DNA of 64,000 bases, from assembly GCA_966424055.1 (NCBI GenBank), contig CBJLMB010000013.1, positions 62,001 to 126,000 on the forward strand, in the 5' to 3' direction. A program made the translations under genes and the position numbers. The first letter of the stretch is position 1. Every line of letters begins with the position of its first letter. This document shows positions 50,006 to 59,076 of this stretch, one piece after another. The stretch comes from Deminuibacter sp966424055. Its GTDB lineage: Bacteria; Bacteroidota; Bacteroidia; Chitinophagales; Chitinophagaceae. The notes beneath the pieces are model-generated. The model searched no databases. It was not told the DNA's origin and was given only the letters and a program-made list of their open reading frames with translations.

Positions 50006-51254
50006 GGCAGATTACCAGCTGTTGTTCAAGCACGCGCAGGAAGCAACTGCAGCGCTGGCATCACTGGATGCAGAAAAGATCAACAGGGTATTGCTTACAC
50101 TGGCCGGCAGGATAGAGACCAGGCAAACTTTTCTGCTGGAAGCAAATGAACAGGACCTCCTGCGTATGCCGCCGGAAGACAGCCGTTACGACCGGTTACG
50201 GCTAACAGCTGAACGCATTGCCGCTATAGCCGCTGATCTGCGGAATGTGGCTGCCATGCCATCGCCGCTGGGTGTTGTACTATCAGAAAAAATATTGCCC
50301 AACGGTCTGCAGGTATCCCGCGTATCTGTTCCATTGGGCGTTGTAGGTATTATTTATGAGGCTAGGCCCAATGTTACACTGGATACTTTCGCCCTGTGTT
50401 TTAAAACGGGTAATGTTGCCCTACTGAAAGGCGGCAGTGATGCAGCGTTTTCCAATGAAGCCATTATTACACTGATCATAGAAACCCTGGAACAATATGG
50501 CATACCCCGCGAGGTAGTGAACCTGCTACCACCAGACAGGTCTGCCGCTGATGCACTTTTGCAGGCCACCGGCATGGTAGATGTGGTTATACCACGCGGC
50601 AGCCAGCAACTGATCGATTTTGTACGCAGGAATGCAAGGGTGCCGGTGATAGAAACAGGCGCCGGTATTGTACATACTTTTGTTGATGAAAGCGCTGATC
50701 TGCAACAGGCTGCAGCCATCATCTGCAATGCTAAAACCCGGCGGGTAAGTGTATGCAATGCTCTTGACTGTTTGATCGTGCAGGAGAACAGGATACCTGA
50801 ACTGCCCCTGCTGGTAAAACCACTCGCCGAAAAGCAGGTGGAACTTTATGCTGATGAAGCCGCCTGGCAGGCCTTGCAAGCCCATTACCCACCAGCCTTG
50901 CTGCATAAGGCAACACCGGAGCATTTCGGCACAGAATTCCTGTCGCTGAAAATGGCTGTTAAAACGGTACCAGGACTGGATGCTGCCCTGGAACATATAC
51001 GCCGTTACAGCTCCAGGCACAGTGAGGCCATCCTTTCTGAAACACCCGCACATATTGAACGTTTTTTACAGGCAGTAGATGCCGCTGCCGTTTATGTTAA
51101 TGCTTCAACAGCATTTACAGATGGTGCACAGTTCGGACTGGGCGCAGAGATCGGCATCAGTACACAAAAACTGCATGCCCGCGGCCCAATGGGCCTGGAA
51201 GCACTTACCAGTTATAAATGGCTGGTAAGGGGGAAGGGGCAGGTGAGGGGGTGA
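49992..51254 (+). CDS. proA: gamma-glutamyl phosphate reductase
   Basis: A 420-residue protein, the standard length. Motifs are RVSVPLGVVGIIYEARPNVTLDTFALCFKTGNVALLKGGSDA, VIPRGSQQLIDFVRRNARVPVIETGAG, NAKTRRVSVCNALDCLIV (catalytic Cys), HSEAILSETPAHIERFLQAVDAAAVYVNASTAFTDGAQFGLGAEIGISTQKLHARGPMGLEALTSYKW. It reduces glutamyl phosphate to the semialdehyde with NADPH. It starts inside the 3' end of proB. An 8-bp-period repeat array begins almost at its stop codon. Confidence 0.97.
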   Translation: MKTIEADYQLLFKHAQEATAALASLDAEKINRVLLTLAGRIETRQTFLLEANEQDLLRMPPEDSRYDRLRLTAERIAAIAADLRNVAAMPSPLGVVLSEKILPNGLQVSRVSVPLGVVGIIYEARPNVTLDTFALCFKTGNVALLKGGSDAAFSNEAIITLIIETLEQYGIPREVVNLLPPDRSAADALLQATGMVDVVIPRGSQQLIDFVRRNARVPVIETGAGIVHTFVDESADLQQAAAIICNAKTRRVSVCNALDCLIVQENRIPELPLLVKPLAEKQVELYADEAAWQALQAHYPPALLHKATPEHFGTEFLSLKMAVKTVPGLDAALEHIRRYSSRHSEAILSETPAHIERFLQAVDAAAVYVNASTAFTDGAQFGLGAEIGISTQKLHARGPMGLEALTSYKWLVRGKGQVRG

Positions 51255-51666
51255 TTGGGGGATGGGTGAATGGTTGATTGGTTGAATGGTTGAGTGGTTG
51301 AGAGGTTGAGAGGTTGAATGGAATTGGGAATGGGTAATTTGAAAATATGGTAATTTGAAAATTTGAAAATGAGGGGGATGGGTGAATGGTTGATATTAAA
51401 ACGATGATTTCATCTTGTATCTTGCTACTTGCGTCCTGCTACTTTTCATCATTCACGGCTGACGGTTCACGGATAAGGTTAATTTGAAAATGAGGGGATG
51501 GGTGAATGGTTGAGAGGTTGAATGGTTGAATGGTTGAATGGTCGCATATTAAAACGATGATTTTATCTTGTATCTTGCTACTTGCATCCTGCTACTTTTC
51601 ATTTGTTGCAGGAATTAGCATTGTGGTAATACAGTGGGTTTATTTTGCATTCAAATTATTGTAGCC
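51255..51666. repeat. repeat-rich intergenic block: octamer arrays plus a tandem duplicated module
   Basis: From about 51262 to 51320 an octamer close to TTGAATGG/TTGAGAGG repeats with variants. A module with GATGGGTGAATGGTTGA, ATATTAAAACGATGATTT, ATCTTGTATCTTGCTACTTG and TCCTGCTACTTTTCAT appears twice (about 51377-51450 and 51495-51602). The second copy carries four extra octamers. TTTGAAAATTTGAAAATG words are shared with the block at 60.1 kb. No gene is supported. Confidence 0.7.
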
Positions 51667-52551
51667 ATGAAATTTGTTCTTGTATTATTCAGTTCTCTTT
51701 GCTTTTTACAGGGCTTTGCCCAAACATTGGATGTTCAAGCTCATCGCGGCGGCCGCGGACTGATGCCTGAAAATACCATTCCTGCTATGCTCAATGCAGT
51801 GAAACTGGGGGCAAGAACACTTGAGCTGGATTGTGTAATATCAGCAGATGAACAGGTGCTGGTTTCGCACGACCTGTATATGTCTGCGGATATTATGCTG
51901 AAGCCAGATGGTAGCACCATCGACAAGAAAGATGAAAAAAGCTATGCACTGTATAAAATGACTTACGACAGTATCCGCCGTTTTGATGCAGGCACTAAAC
52001 CCAATCCCGGCTTTGCACAGCAGCATAAAATGCCAACATACAAACCCCTGCTGGCAGCATTGATCGACAGCGTGGAGGCTTATGTAAAGCAGCATCGTTT
52101 AAAACCGGTGTATTACAATATAGAAACCAAATGCAGCCCGCAAACCGATAACAGCTACCATCCCGTTCCTGAAAAATTTGTCGCTTTGCTTATGGAGGTT
52201 ATCCGGCAAAAAGGGATACAGGACAGGGTGATTATCCAGTCTTTCGATCCCCGCACATTGCGTATTGTACACCGCGATCACCCTGCTGTACCCACCGCAC
52301 TGCTGATCGCCAACAAAGAAAGCCTGGATGCCAATATTCAAACACTGGGTTTTGTGCCTGCCATATATAGCCCTTATTACCTGCTGGTTACAGCAGATCT
52401 TGTGGAAAAAGCCCATGCCTGGCATATGATGGTGCTTCCCTGGACCGTGAACGATGATGCCGCCATAAAACAAATGGGCGAACTGAAAGTAGATGGGATC
52501 ATCTCTGATTATCCCGATAAACTGATTGCGCAGTTCGGTTCGTACCAGTAG
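51667..52551 (+). CDS. exported glycerophosphodiester phosphodiesterase
   Basis: A 294-residue protein from MKFVLVLFSSLCFLQGFAQ, a signal peptide; the upstream in-frame ATG is ignored for this reason. The GDPD TIM-barrel motifs are VQAHRGGRGLMPENTIPAM (catalytic His and Glu), LELDCVISADEQVLVSHD, YYNIETKC, DRVIIQSFDPRTLRIVHR and MMVLPWTVNDDAAIKQMGELKVDGIISDYPD. It hydrolyses glycerophosphodiesters to glycerol-3-phosphate and an alcohol, probably in the periplasm. It is monocistronic, between a repeat block and a GH75-like gene. Confidence 0.94.
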   Translation: MKFVLVLFSSLCFLQGFAQTLDVQAHRGGRGLMPENTIPAMLNAVKLGARTLELDCVISADEQVLVSHDLYMSADIMLKPDGSTIDKKDEKSYALYKMTYDSIRRFDAGTKPNPGFAQQHKMPTYKPLLAALIDSVEAYVKQHRLKPVYYNIETKCSPQTDNSYHPVPEKFVALLMEVIRQKGIQDRVIIQSFDPRTLRIVHRDHPAVPTALLIANKESLDANIQTLGFVPAIYSPYYLLVTADLVEKAHAWHMMVLPWTVNDDAAIKQMGELKVDGIISDYPDKLIAQFGSYQ

Positions 52552-52659
52552 TTATTCCTCCTCTTCAAAATGTGGAATAATTTTATGAAAGATGGTGCTT
52601 TTTCACATTGACAGTACGCGGCCGGAATAAGTATCTTGTGTATCTAAAACAACCCTGTT

Positions 52660-53388
52660 ATGGCTACTGTGAAAAAACGCAAAGCAACCGTACCATCCGC
52701 AACACCCTTACGCCAGGAACTGGGGCGTATCGGGTATTCTACTATTTATACACTGCAACAGAGCAATACTGTATTTTTCTACGAGGCCGGCATGACCATC
52801 GATGCAGATGGCGCTTACCGCGCTTATCATCCCGATAACCGCTCGGGGCTTGATTACCTGGGCAATGCAGGCAGACCGGGCAACTGGTGGGCACTGGTAA
52901 CAGACAATGGAAAAGCCAGCGGCAATCCTGTTATACAGGGGGCCAATGATCCCGCACCGGGATTTTATGTATCCACTACCAGCCTGCAAGACACCACAAA
53001 AGCACGTACCGATCCCCGCCGGTATGTTGATGCTGCCAGTGTTCCTTTTATTGTATTGCCATCTAATGGCAGGTTCGGTGCGGCACTGGGCGATTTTTGT
53101 ATGGTGTACAATCCTGCGAAACAAAAGCTTTATGGTGGTGTATTTGCCGATGTGGGCCCTAAAGGGATGATCGGCGAAGCCTCTATCGCCATGGCATCAG
53201 TAGTAGGTGTTCCCGGTAATCCAAAAAACGGCGGGCAGGCCAATGGGCTGATTTATGTGGTGTTCACGGGCTCGGCTACGGGCTGGCCACTGGCTTTGGC
53301 AGATATACAGCAAAAAGCACAGCAATTGTTTACTCAATGGGGTGGTATCAGCTTATTGCAGCAGGTACTGCCGGAAGCAATGGCATAA
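52660..53388 (+). CDS. GH75-like (fungal-type chitosanase fold) protein
   Basis: A 242-residue protein without a signal peptide (starts MATVKKRKATVPSATPLRQE). Stretches match the GH75 family: FFYEAGMTIDADGAYRAYHPD, GLDYLGNAGRPGNWWALVTD, GFYVSTTSLQD, YVDAASVPFIVLPS, LGDFCMVYNPAKQKLYGGVFADVGPKGMIGEASIAMASVVG. In GH75 chitosanases Asp and Glu near DADG and IGEAS are catalytic, and both are present. The lack of an export signal argues for a cytoplasmic or unconventionally released enzyme. Chitosan as substrate is by family only. Confidence 0.75.
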   Translation: MATVKKRKATVPSATPLRQELGRIGYSTIYTLQQSNTVFFYEAGMTIDADGAYRAYHPDNRSGLDYLGNAGRPGNWWALVTDNGKASGNPVIQGANDPAPGFYVSTTSLQDTTKARTDPRRYVDAASVPFIVLPSNGRFGAALGDFCMVYNPAKQKLYGGVFADVGPKGMIGEASIAMASVVGVPGNPKNGGQANGLIYVVFTGSATGWPLALADIQQKAQQLFTQWGGISLLQQVLPEAMA

Positions 53389-53451
53389 GGTTAATATACC
53401 CTGCACAACTGAAGCTGGTAAGGTGCCGGGTGAAAGATAAAGCTGGTATGG

Positions 53452-54363
53452 TTAATCATGCCGCATACCGGCTGCCACGCGGAATACATGCAGCAGGTAA
53501 GGAAATAAAGCCTGCATGGTTTCTTCCGCACCACGGGTGGAGCCGGGCAAGGTAAGCACCAGCATATTTTTGATAAAACCGGCAATGCCACGGGACAGCA
53601 TGGCATAAGGTGTTCGCTGCTGGCCATATTGACGGGCTGCTTCCATAATGCCGGGTATTTCCCTGTCGAGCAACGGTTGTATGGCTTCGGGCGTAACATC
53701 GCGGGGGGAAAGACCTGTTCCGCCGGTGAACAACGCCAGCTGGTAACCGGCCTCGCTGAGCTGCAATGCTTTTTGGCTGATGAGCGTAATATCATCAGGG
53801 ATGATTTCATACACAGCCACGTGCAATCCGTGCTGCTCCAATAGCTGTATCACTGCTTTACCTGCAAAATCCTGCTTACTGCCAGAGGCAATGCTGTCAG
53901 AGCAAACGATAACTGCGCAACGCAATTGATCAGGCGCTGCGCCGGCAAAATCTGATTTGCCGCCTTTTTTCTCTTCCAGCTTGATAGAAGCGATGCTTGT
54001 TTGCTTGTCGATCGGCTTCAGCATATCATACATAGTGAGTGCTGTGATGGCCGCGCCGTGCATGGCTTCCACTTCCACGCCCGTGCGGTAAATGGTGTGC
54101 ACCTCTACTGTAATAATGATCTGTAATCCTTCTATGCGATGCCCGATAGCCGCATATTCCACCGGCAGGGGATGACAGTCGGGAATGACATCACTGGTCT
54201 TTTTTATAGCCAATAAACCGGCTGCACGGGAAAACTCAAACACATCACCCTTAGGTACCTGTTTTTGCTCAATGGCATCGATAGTGGCCTGTTCCGATAC
54301 GGAGACTGTAGCAGTGGCAACAGCTTTACGCAGGCTGCTTATTTTATGAGTGATATTGTTCAT
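53452..54363 (-). CDS. moaCB: bifunctional MoaC-MoaB fusion, molybdopterin synthesis
   Basis: A 303-residue protein from MNNITHKISSLRKAV, starting 10 nt after moaE ends. The N-terminal MoaC domain (about 1-145) shows SSLRKAVATATV, KGDVFEFSRAAGLLAIKKTSDVIPDCHPLPV and GVEVEAMHGAAITALTMYDMLK. The C-terminal MoaB/MogA domain (about 155-300) has CAVIVCSDSIASG, LALFTGGTGLSPRDVTPEAI and MLSRGIAGFIKNMLVLTLPGSTRGAEE. MoaC makes cyclic pyranopterin monophosphate with MoaA; MoaB adenylylates molybdopterin. Fusion is known in Bacteroidota. No moaA is seen in the run. It is the last gene of the minus-strand operon. Confidence 0.94.
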   Translation of the reverse strand: MNNITHKISSLRKAVATATVSVSEQATIDAIEQKQVPKGDVFEFSRAAGLLAIKKTSDVIPDCHPLPVEYAAIGHRIEGLQIIITVEVHTIYRTGVEVEAMHGAAITALTMYDMLKPIDKQTSIASIKLEEKKGGKSDFAGAAPDQLRCAVIVCSDSIASGSKQDFAGKAVIQLLEQHGLHVAVYEIIPDDITLISQKALQLSEAGYQLALFTGGTGLSPRDVTPEAIQPLLDREIPGIMEAARQYGQQRTPYAMLSRGIAGFIKNMLVLTLPGSTRGAEETMQALFPYLLHVFRVAAGMRHD

Positions 54364-54373
54364 CCGGTAATGC

Positions 54374-54817
54374 TTATTGGTTCTCTTTCCATTGATAGGT
54401 ATCGTCTTCAAACAGCTCTTTACCCCAGATGGGTAGTTCCGCTTTAATACGTTCTACAACCACCGTGCATGCTTCAGTTGCCGCCTGCCGGTGAGCCGCA
54501 GAGGTGAATACAAAAAAACAGATTTCACCGGCAGCAATGGTGCCCAGGCTATGGTGTACATGCATACAGGTAAGCGGGTAAGCGGCAAAAACCGCTTCTC
54601 TTATTTCCTGCATTTTCTCCAGCGCCATTTCGGTATAAGCTGTGTATTCAATGGCTTTTACTTTTTTGCCACCGATAATATCGCTGCGTACCTGCCCCAG
54701 GAAAATGCTGTGCGCACCGATCTCTGTCCGGTTACTGTGCCGTTGTATACTATCGGCAATAAAAGCCGGGGCGATCGGCCCTTCTGTGAAAATATTCCTG
54801 ATGGTAGGTGTGCCCAT
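54374..54817 (-). CDS. moaE: molybdopterin synthase catalytic subunit
   Basis: A 147-residue protein from MGTPTIRNIFTEGPI; a longer frame exists upstream but the family length favours this ATG. MoaE marks are GAHSIFLGQVRSD (here replacing GAxxxFxGxVR), VKAIEYTAYTEMALEKMQEI, MHVHHSLGTIAAGEICFFVFTSAAHRQAATEAC and IKAELPIWGKELFEDDTYQWKENQ (the active Lys near PIWGKE). With MoaD it inserts sulfur into precursor Z to give molybdopterin. It lies between moaD and moaCB. Confidence 0.94.
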   Translation of the reverse strand: MGTPTIRNIFTEGPIAPAFIADSIQRHSNRTEIGAHSIFLGQVRSDIIGGKKVKAIEYTAYTEMALEKMQEIREAVFAAYPLTCMHVHHSLGTIAAGEICFFVFTSAAHRQAATEACTVVVERIKAELPIWGKELFEDDTYQWKENQ

Positions 54818-54863
54818 GGTATTGGCTTGCTGGTTGATCAATACGGTTGACTGCTTTTGAAAA

Positions 54864-55100
54864 CTATCCTCCTGAAAATGGCGGCAGCAATGCAATTTCT
54901 GTCGCCCCGCTGACAGGGGTATTGCCGGTAATGATTTTTTTATCTACCGCGATGGCATAACGAACAGTGGCAAGTGCAGGGTATTGCCTGTGTAATACGG
55001 TTTTCAGTGTATCGGTATCCTGAACGGGTTCTTCCAGGTGAAGAACAGCCTGCCCGGTGATACCGGTAATTTGTCCGAAAGTATGAATAACTGGCTGCAT
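54864..55100 (-). CDS. moaD: molybdopterin synthase sulfur-carrier subunit
   Basis: A 78-residue ubiquitin-like protein. It ends FSGG, the Gly-Gly tail that is thiocarboxylated before sulfur transfer to MoaE. TFGQITGITG is the usual start of the fold and ATEIALLPPFSGG the usual end. The gene sits 13 nt after the molybdopterin-domain gene and 46 nt before moaE. Confidence 0.93.
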   Translation of the reverse strand: MQPVIHTFGQITGITGQAVLHLEEPVQDTDTLKTVLHRQYPALATVRYAIAVDKKIITGNTPVSGATEIALLPPFSGG

Positions 55101-55113
55101 AACTGTTAAGATA

Positions 55114-55629
55114 TTACAACGCTCGCTTAAAATAAACAGACTGTAATCCTTTTAAAAAGCGACGGCCTGTTCTCAGGTCGGTTGTACTGGCGATAGTGAT
55201 CCTGTCGGGCATCTGCCGCAGGCTTTGACCATCTTTTTCCGTCACAATATAGGTGTGCTCACCCGTAGGTGAATTAAACAATTCATTCCAGGAAAACACG
55301 ACCGTATATCCGTCGCTGGCTTTGCAAACAATATAATATTCACTGAGCAGCTTGGGATTATCTGTATCGGGTACCGCCCTGGCCAGCACATTTTTCAGCA
55401 ATACGCCTTTAATGCCATGTACCGTGTGCTTAACCACACCTGTGTGATTGGTGATCACCAGGTCGCCCGCAGGCGCTGCTTTCATGGTGTCAAGCAAGGC
55501 CAGTGTAATGGAATAAGACTGCCTGATATTGCCTTCCACAGAAAAAGCATCTGTAGCGATAGGCTTTTCCTGTGCCTGGGCACCGGATACGATCAGCAAT
55601 GCCAAACAGTATAAAAAAAATGGTTTCAT
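55114..55629 (-). CDS. exported molybdopterin-binding domain protein, sulfite-oxidase-like fold
   Basis: A 171-residue protein from ATG 55629 (MKPFFLYCLALLIVSGAQAQ, a signal peptide); the longer frame begins with TTG. The mature part resembles the oxidoreductase molybdopterin-binding domain in reduced form: FSVEGNIRQSYSITLALLDTM, HTVHGIKGVLLKNVLARAV, YYIVCKASDGYTVVFSWNELFNSP and MPDRITIASTTDLRTGRRFLKGLQSVYFKR. The conserved Cys of sulfite oxidases is not obvious, so cofactor binding is doubtful. It lies inside the molybdopterin operon between tauE and moaD. Confidence 0.75.
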   Translation of the reverse strand: MKPFFLYCLALLIVSGAQAQEKPIATDAFSVEGNIRQSYSITLALLDTMKAAPAGDLVITNHTGVVKHTVHGIKGVLLKNVLARAVPDTDNPKLLSEYYIVCKASDGYTVVFSWNELFNSPTGEHTYIVTEKDGQSLRQMPDRITIASTTDLRTGRRFLKGLQSVYFKRAL

Positions 55630-55641
55630 ATTCAACTATTT

Positions 55642-56382
55642 TCAGGCTCCTGTGAACAATAATTTATAAGCGGCCACCGCCAATACAGAGGCCAGCACAT
55701 TTTTAAGCACTACCTGCGGAAAGCGATGCGCTCCATAATAAGCACCGGCCAAACCTCCTGTAAAAGCAATGATCACATAGAGGTACATATTACCGGTGAA
55801 CTGGATGCCTTTGGTAAGCTGGCCTGCAAGGCCAGACAGGGAATTGACAAAAATAAACAGGGCGCTGATGGCGGCAGCCTGCTTCTGATCTGTCCATTTC
55901 AGCAGCAGTAGTACCGGCGAAAGAATGATGCCGCCACCAATACCGATCATTCCTGAAAGAAGACCAATAATACCACCTATCACCAGCGATAATGCTGTAT
56001 TGGAAGGCCTGATCTCTTCTACACGGATATTTTTAAAAAAGAAAAAACGTATTACAGGTATCAGCAGCAGTAAGCCCAGTATCTTTTTGTATATGCTGCC
56101 ATCAACCGCGATCATACCACCCACAAATGAAAGCGGGATAGAGGCAATGGCCAGCGGCAGAAATATTTTCCATTTAAAATGCCCAGCCCGGTAAAACTGG
56201 ATAAAAGAAGTAAGCGAAACAAACAGGTTTAACATGAGGGCCGTGGGTTTCATTACCGCCGGGGTAACGCTGAATATCGCCATCAGGGCCAGGTAGCCAC
56301 TGGCGCCGCCATGCCCTACTGATGCATATAAAAAAGCAACCAGGAATAGCAATACATAAAAAAGCAATTCAACAGTAGTCAT
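55642..56382 (-). CDS. TauE/SafE family sulfite/sulfonate exporter-like permease
   Basis: A 246-residue membrane protein with about eight helices. The family motif is near the start (FYVLLFLVAFLYASVGHGGASGYLALMAIF) and repeats as IGGIIGLLSGMIGIGGGIILSPVLLLL. It ends YGAHRFPQVVLKNVLASVLAVAAYKLLF. These permeases move sulfite, organosulfonates or similar anions. Position between moeA and a sulfite-oxidase-like domain suggests a sulfur-oxyanion or molybdenum-enzyme context (inference). Confidence 0.9.
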   Translation of the reverse strand: MTTVELLFYVLLFLVAFLYASVGHGGASGYLALMAIFSVTPAVMKPTALMLNLFVSLTSFIQFYRAGHFKWKIFLPLAIASIPLSFVGGMIAVDGSIYKKILGLLLLIPVIRFFFFKNIRVEEIRPSNTALSLVIGGIIGLLSGMIGIGGGIILSPVLLLLKWTDQKQAAAISALFIFVNSLSGLAGQLTKGIQFTGNMYLYVIIAFTGGLAGAYYGAHRFPQVVLKNVLASVLAVAAYKLLFTGA

Positions 56383-56444
56383 GAAGATGATTTCGATGTG
56401 GGGTTACCATTCAATTGTTACAATGCTGAAACGGTGCCGCTGCA

Positions 56445-57635
56445 TTAAAAGAAAGAAAGCAGGTGTACTTCCACCGGTTCCCCTGCTGCATAGTTTTCCC
56501 GTTCTTCTTCCAGGCAAATTAGGCAATTTGCCAATGCAAAAGAGCGCATGCGATAAGATTCCTGTGCATCCAGCGGTGTTACCGCTGAAGAGGTACAGCT
56601 CCCTTTCAGGAAATGGGTTAAGCCGGCTTTTTTTGTAAAAGCCTGTGTAAGCGGCAGTGTGACAGCATGTATACTGCTTTTCTCCCTGTGCATCAGCTGT
56701 TCTATTGCGGGCAGCACGTACTCATAAAAACAGGTGAGCACAGAAGATGGATTACCTGGTAACCCAAACACCAGTTGCTGTCCCCTGCGGCCGAAATACA
56801 GCGGCTTACCGGGTTTTTGTTTTATCTTGTGGAATACCTGCTGAACATGATTGGCAAGGAGTGCTTCTGCCACAAAATCGTAATCGCCCACGCTTACACC
56901 ACCTGTCAGCAGCAGTAGATCAACGTTATCAAGTATCTGGCCAATGGTTTGCTGCAGGGGCAGCAGGGCATCGGGTGCAGTAATAACAAGGGGGGCTTTC
57001 CCGGTTACCTGCTGCAGTGCTGCAGTAAGGGCATAGGAATTAGATTCATAAACCTGGCCGTATTGCAATGGGTGGCCAGGTTGCTGTAGTTCGTTACCGG
57101 TTACAATTAAGGCAATGGAAGGAGGAACATAAGCCTGAACATGTGTAATACCCAGCCCGGCAAGATAGCCGATAGCTGCTGGGCCCAGCAAAGCGCCTGC
57201 GGCCAGGGCCATACTACCTGCTGTTATTTCTGAGCCCAGCGGGCGTACGTTCATTCCTTTTTGCAGCTGGTTATCGGTGATGAGGAGCGTATTGTTTTGA
57301 ACAAGTGTTTTTTCCTGCATCACCACAGTATCTGCACCGGGAGGTACGGCCGCACCGGTAAATATACGGATGGCCTGGCCACGCAGTAAGGGAATGGGGG
57401 AGCCGGCACCTGCAGGTATTTCACCGCCGATAAACAGCTTGTCTCCCGGCTGCCATTCATTAAAACAAAATGCATAACCATCCATACCCGATTGGGGGAA
57501 GGCGGGAATATCCTGTGGTGCGGTGATAGCTGCGGCCAGTACCAGTCCTGCCGCATCGCGCAAGGGAATGCTGGTGGATGGCAGTGGTACCAGGTGTTCC
57601 TGTATCAGCTGCCTGGCTTCTTTTACTGAGATCAT
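56445..57635 (-). CDS. moeA: molybdopterin molybdotransferase
   Basis: A 396-residue protein from MISVKEARQLIQEHL (ATG 57635); another ATG lies 12 nt upstream. MoeA marks are FPQSGMDGYAFCF, GQAIRIFTGAAVPPGADTVVMQE, VRPLGSEI, VTGNEL, LLLTGGVSVGDYDFVAEAL, KPLYFGRRGQQLVFGLPGNPSSVLTCFYEYV. It inserts molybdate into adenylylated molybdopterin. It sits between folC and tauE. Confidence 0.95.
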   Translation of the reverse strand: MISVKEARQLIQEHLVPLPSTSIPLRDAAGLVLAAAITAPQDIPAFPQSGMDGYAFCFNEWQPGDKLFIGGEIPAGAGSPIPLLRGQAIRIFTGAAVPPGADTVVMQEKTLVQNNTLLITDNQLQKGMNVRPLGSEITAGSMALAAGALLGPAAIGYLAGLGITHVQAYVPPSIALIVTGNELQQPGHPLQYGQVYESNSYALTAALQQVTGKAPLVITAPDALLPLQQTIGQILDNVDLLLLTGGVSVGDYDFVAEALLANHVQQVFHKIKQKPGKPLYFGRRGQQLVFGLPGNPSSVLTCFYEYVLPAIEQLMHREKSSIHAVTLPLTQAFTKKAGLTHFLKGSCTSSAVTPLDAQESYRMRSFALANCLICLEEERENYAAGEPVEVHLLSFF

Positions 57636-57719
57636 AGTTGCTTGCATAAACGGCAATAAAACATGCTACTGCAATGTAAGCTGAAACGGTTGTATCTGTG
57701 AATGAACAAGAAGAAAGCA

Positions 57720-59006
57720 TCAAATGATCAGTTCACCTACCAGGAATACACTGCCACAAACCAGTATCAGGTCGTTTTTATGCGCATGCTGTTTTGCATG
57801 CTGTATGGCAGTATTTACATCAGGATAGGCGTTGCCCTGTAATCCAGCCAGCGCTGCCTGCTCTGCCAGTGCGGTTTCGGGCAATGCACGGGGTATTTGT
57901 GCTTTGGTGAAATAGTAGCTGGCTGTTTTAGGCAGCAGCTGTAGCACTTTATCGATCTCTTTATCTTTCACCATGCCTATCACAATATGAAGGTCCTGGT
58001 AAGTGGTGAGCTCCAGCTGGGCTACCATCTGCCTGATGCCATCTTCATTATGGCAAACATCCAGTACCACAGCAGGCTGTTCCTGAACCAGCTCCCACCG
58101 GCCATGCAGGCCATTAATCTTTTTTACATTGGCCAGTGCCTGCTGTACCTGTGGTGTGCTGATGGCCCAGCCATGCTTTTTCAGGAAATCAACTGCAGTT
58201 AGTACGGTGCACAGGTTTTTGGTTTGGTAAATACCGGGCAGGTCCAGCTGGTAGCTGGTATGTTCACCGTTCTGGTGTGCCATCACCAGTTCCAGCCTGT
58301 GATGGGCATAGCGGCTATCATTGACAAAATATTGTTCTTCCGCATAGATAATGGGGGCCTGCTGCTGGCTGGCCACCTGTTCAAAAACCGGTTTGGTTTC
58401 GGCAAGGGATTCCCCGATGATCACCGGTGTATATGGTTTGATAATACCTGCTTTTTCTGCCGCGATCTTGGGCAGGGTATCGCCGAGCATATTCATATGA
58501 TCCCAGCCGATATTGGTAATAATGCTCAGCTCGGGCTGAATAATATTGGTACTGTCGAGCCGGCCGCCGAGCCCTACTTCGATCACCGCCACAGCTGCTT
58601 TCTGCAATGCGAACCATTCAAATGCCATTGCTACGGTTATTTCAAAGAAGGAGGGTTCCAGTTTTTCTATCAACGGTTGTATGCGGTGGGTAAAATCGAT
58701 CACAAACGATTCATCACAGACCTGGCCGTTCACTTTAATGCGTTCCCTGAAATCTTTCAGGTGGGGAGAGGTATACAGCCCTGTTGTATAACCGGCAGTT
58801 TGCAGTACTGCAGCCAGCATATGGCTGGTAGATCCTTTGCCGTTGGTACCGGCAATATGAATGCTTTTGAATTGTTGCTGCGGGTTGCCCAGTGCTTCAC
58901 AAAGTGCAAGCGTATTACCCAGTCCTTTTTTAAAAGCAGTTGCGCCTACACGGCTGAACATGGGAAGTTTATGAAAAAGATAATCTAACGTTTCCTGGTA
59001 GTTCAT
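57720..59006 (-). CDS. folC: folylpolyglutamate/dihydrofolate synthase
   Basis: A 428-residue protein. ATP-binding motif HIAGTNGKGSTSHMLAAVLQ, then YTSPHLKDFRERIKVNG, FEITVAMAFEWFALQKAAVAVIEVGLGGRLDSTNII, ITNIGWDHMNMLGDTL, KAGIIKP, VLDVCHNEDGIRQMV and a Mur-ligase C-terminal domain ending LILVCGSVFLVGELII. It adds glutamate to dihydropteroate and folates. It starts 70 nt after tonB and ends 84 nt before moeA, so it may lead the molybdopterin run. Confidence 0.95.
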   Translation of the reverse strand: MNYQETLDYLFHKLPMFSRVGATAFKKGLGNTLALCEALGNPQQQFKSIHIAGTNGKGSTSHMLAAVLQTAGYTTGLYTSPHLKDFRERIKVNGQVCDESFVIDFTHRIQPLIEKLEPSFFEITVAMAFEWFALQKAAVAVIEVGLGGRLDSTNIIQPELSIITNIGWDHMNMLGDTLPKIAAEKAGIIKPYTPVIIGESLAETKPVFEQVASQQQAPIIYAEEQYFVNDSRYAHHRLELVMAHQNGEHTSYQLDLPGIYQTKNLCTVLTAVDFLKKHGWAISTPQVQQALANVKKINGLHGRWELVQEQPAVVLDVCHNEDGIRQMVAQLELTTYQDLHIVIGMVKDKEIDKVLQLLPKTASYYFTKAQIPRALPETALAEQAALAGLQGNAYPDVNTAIQHAKQHAHKNDLILVCGSVFLVGELII

Positions 59007-59076
59007 ACCACAAAGATGGGATGGTAAAGCGGAAAACAGAAATCATACCTGCTGTTTCATGTGTTGGGCTATTCGT

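Noticed and set aside
51255..51545. CRISPR array at the repeat-rich block after proA
   Set aside because: Repeats are 8-bp period without spacers of constant size, and no cas genes are present.
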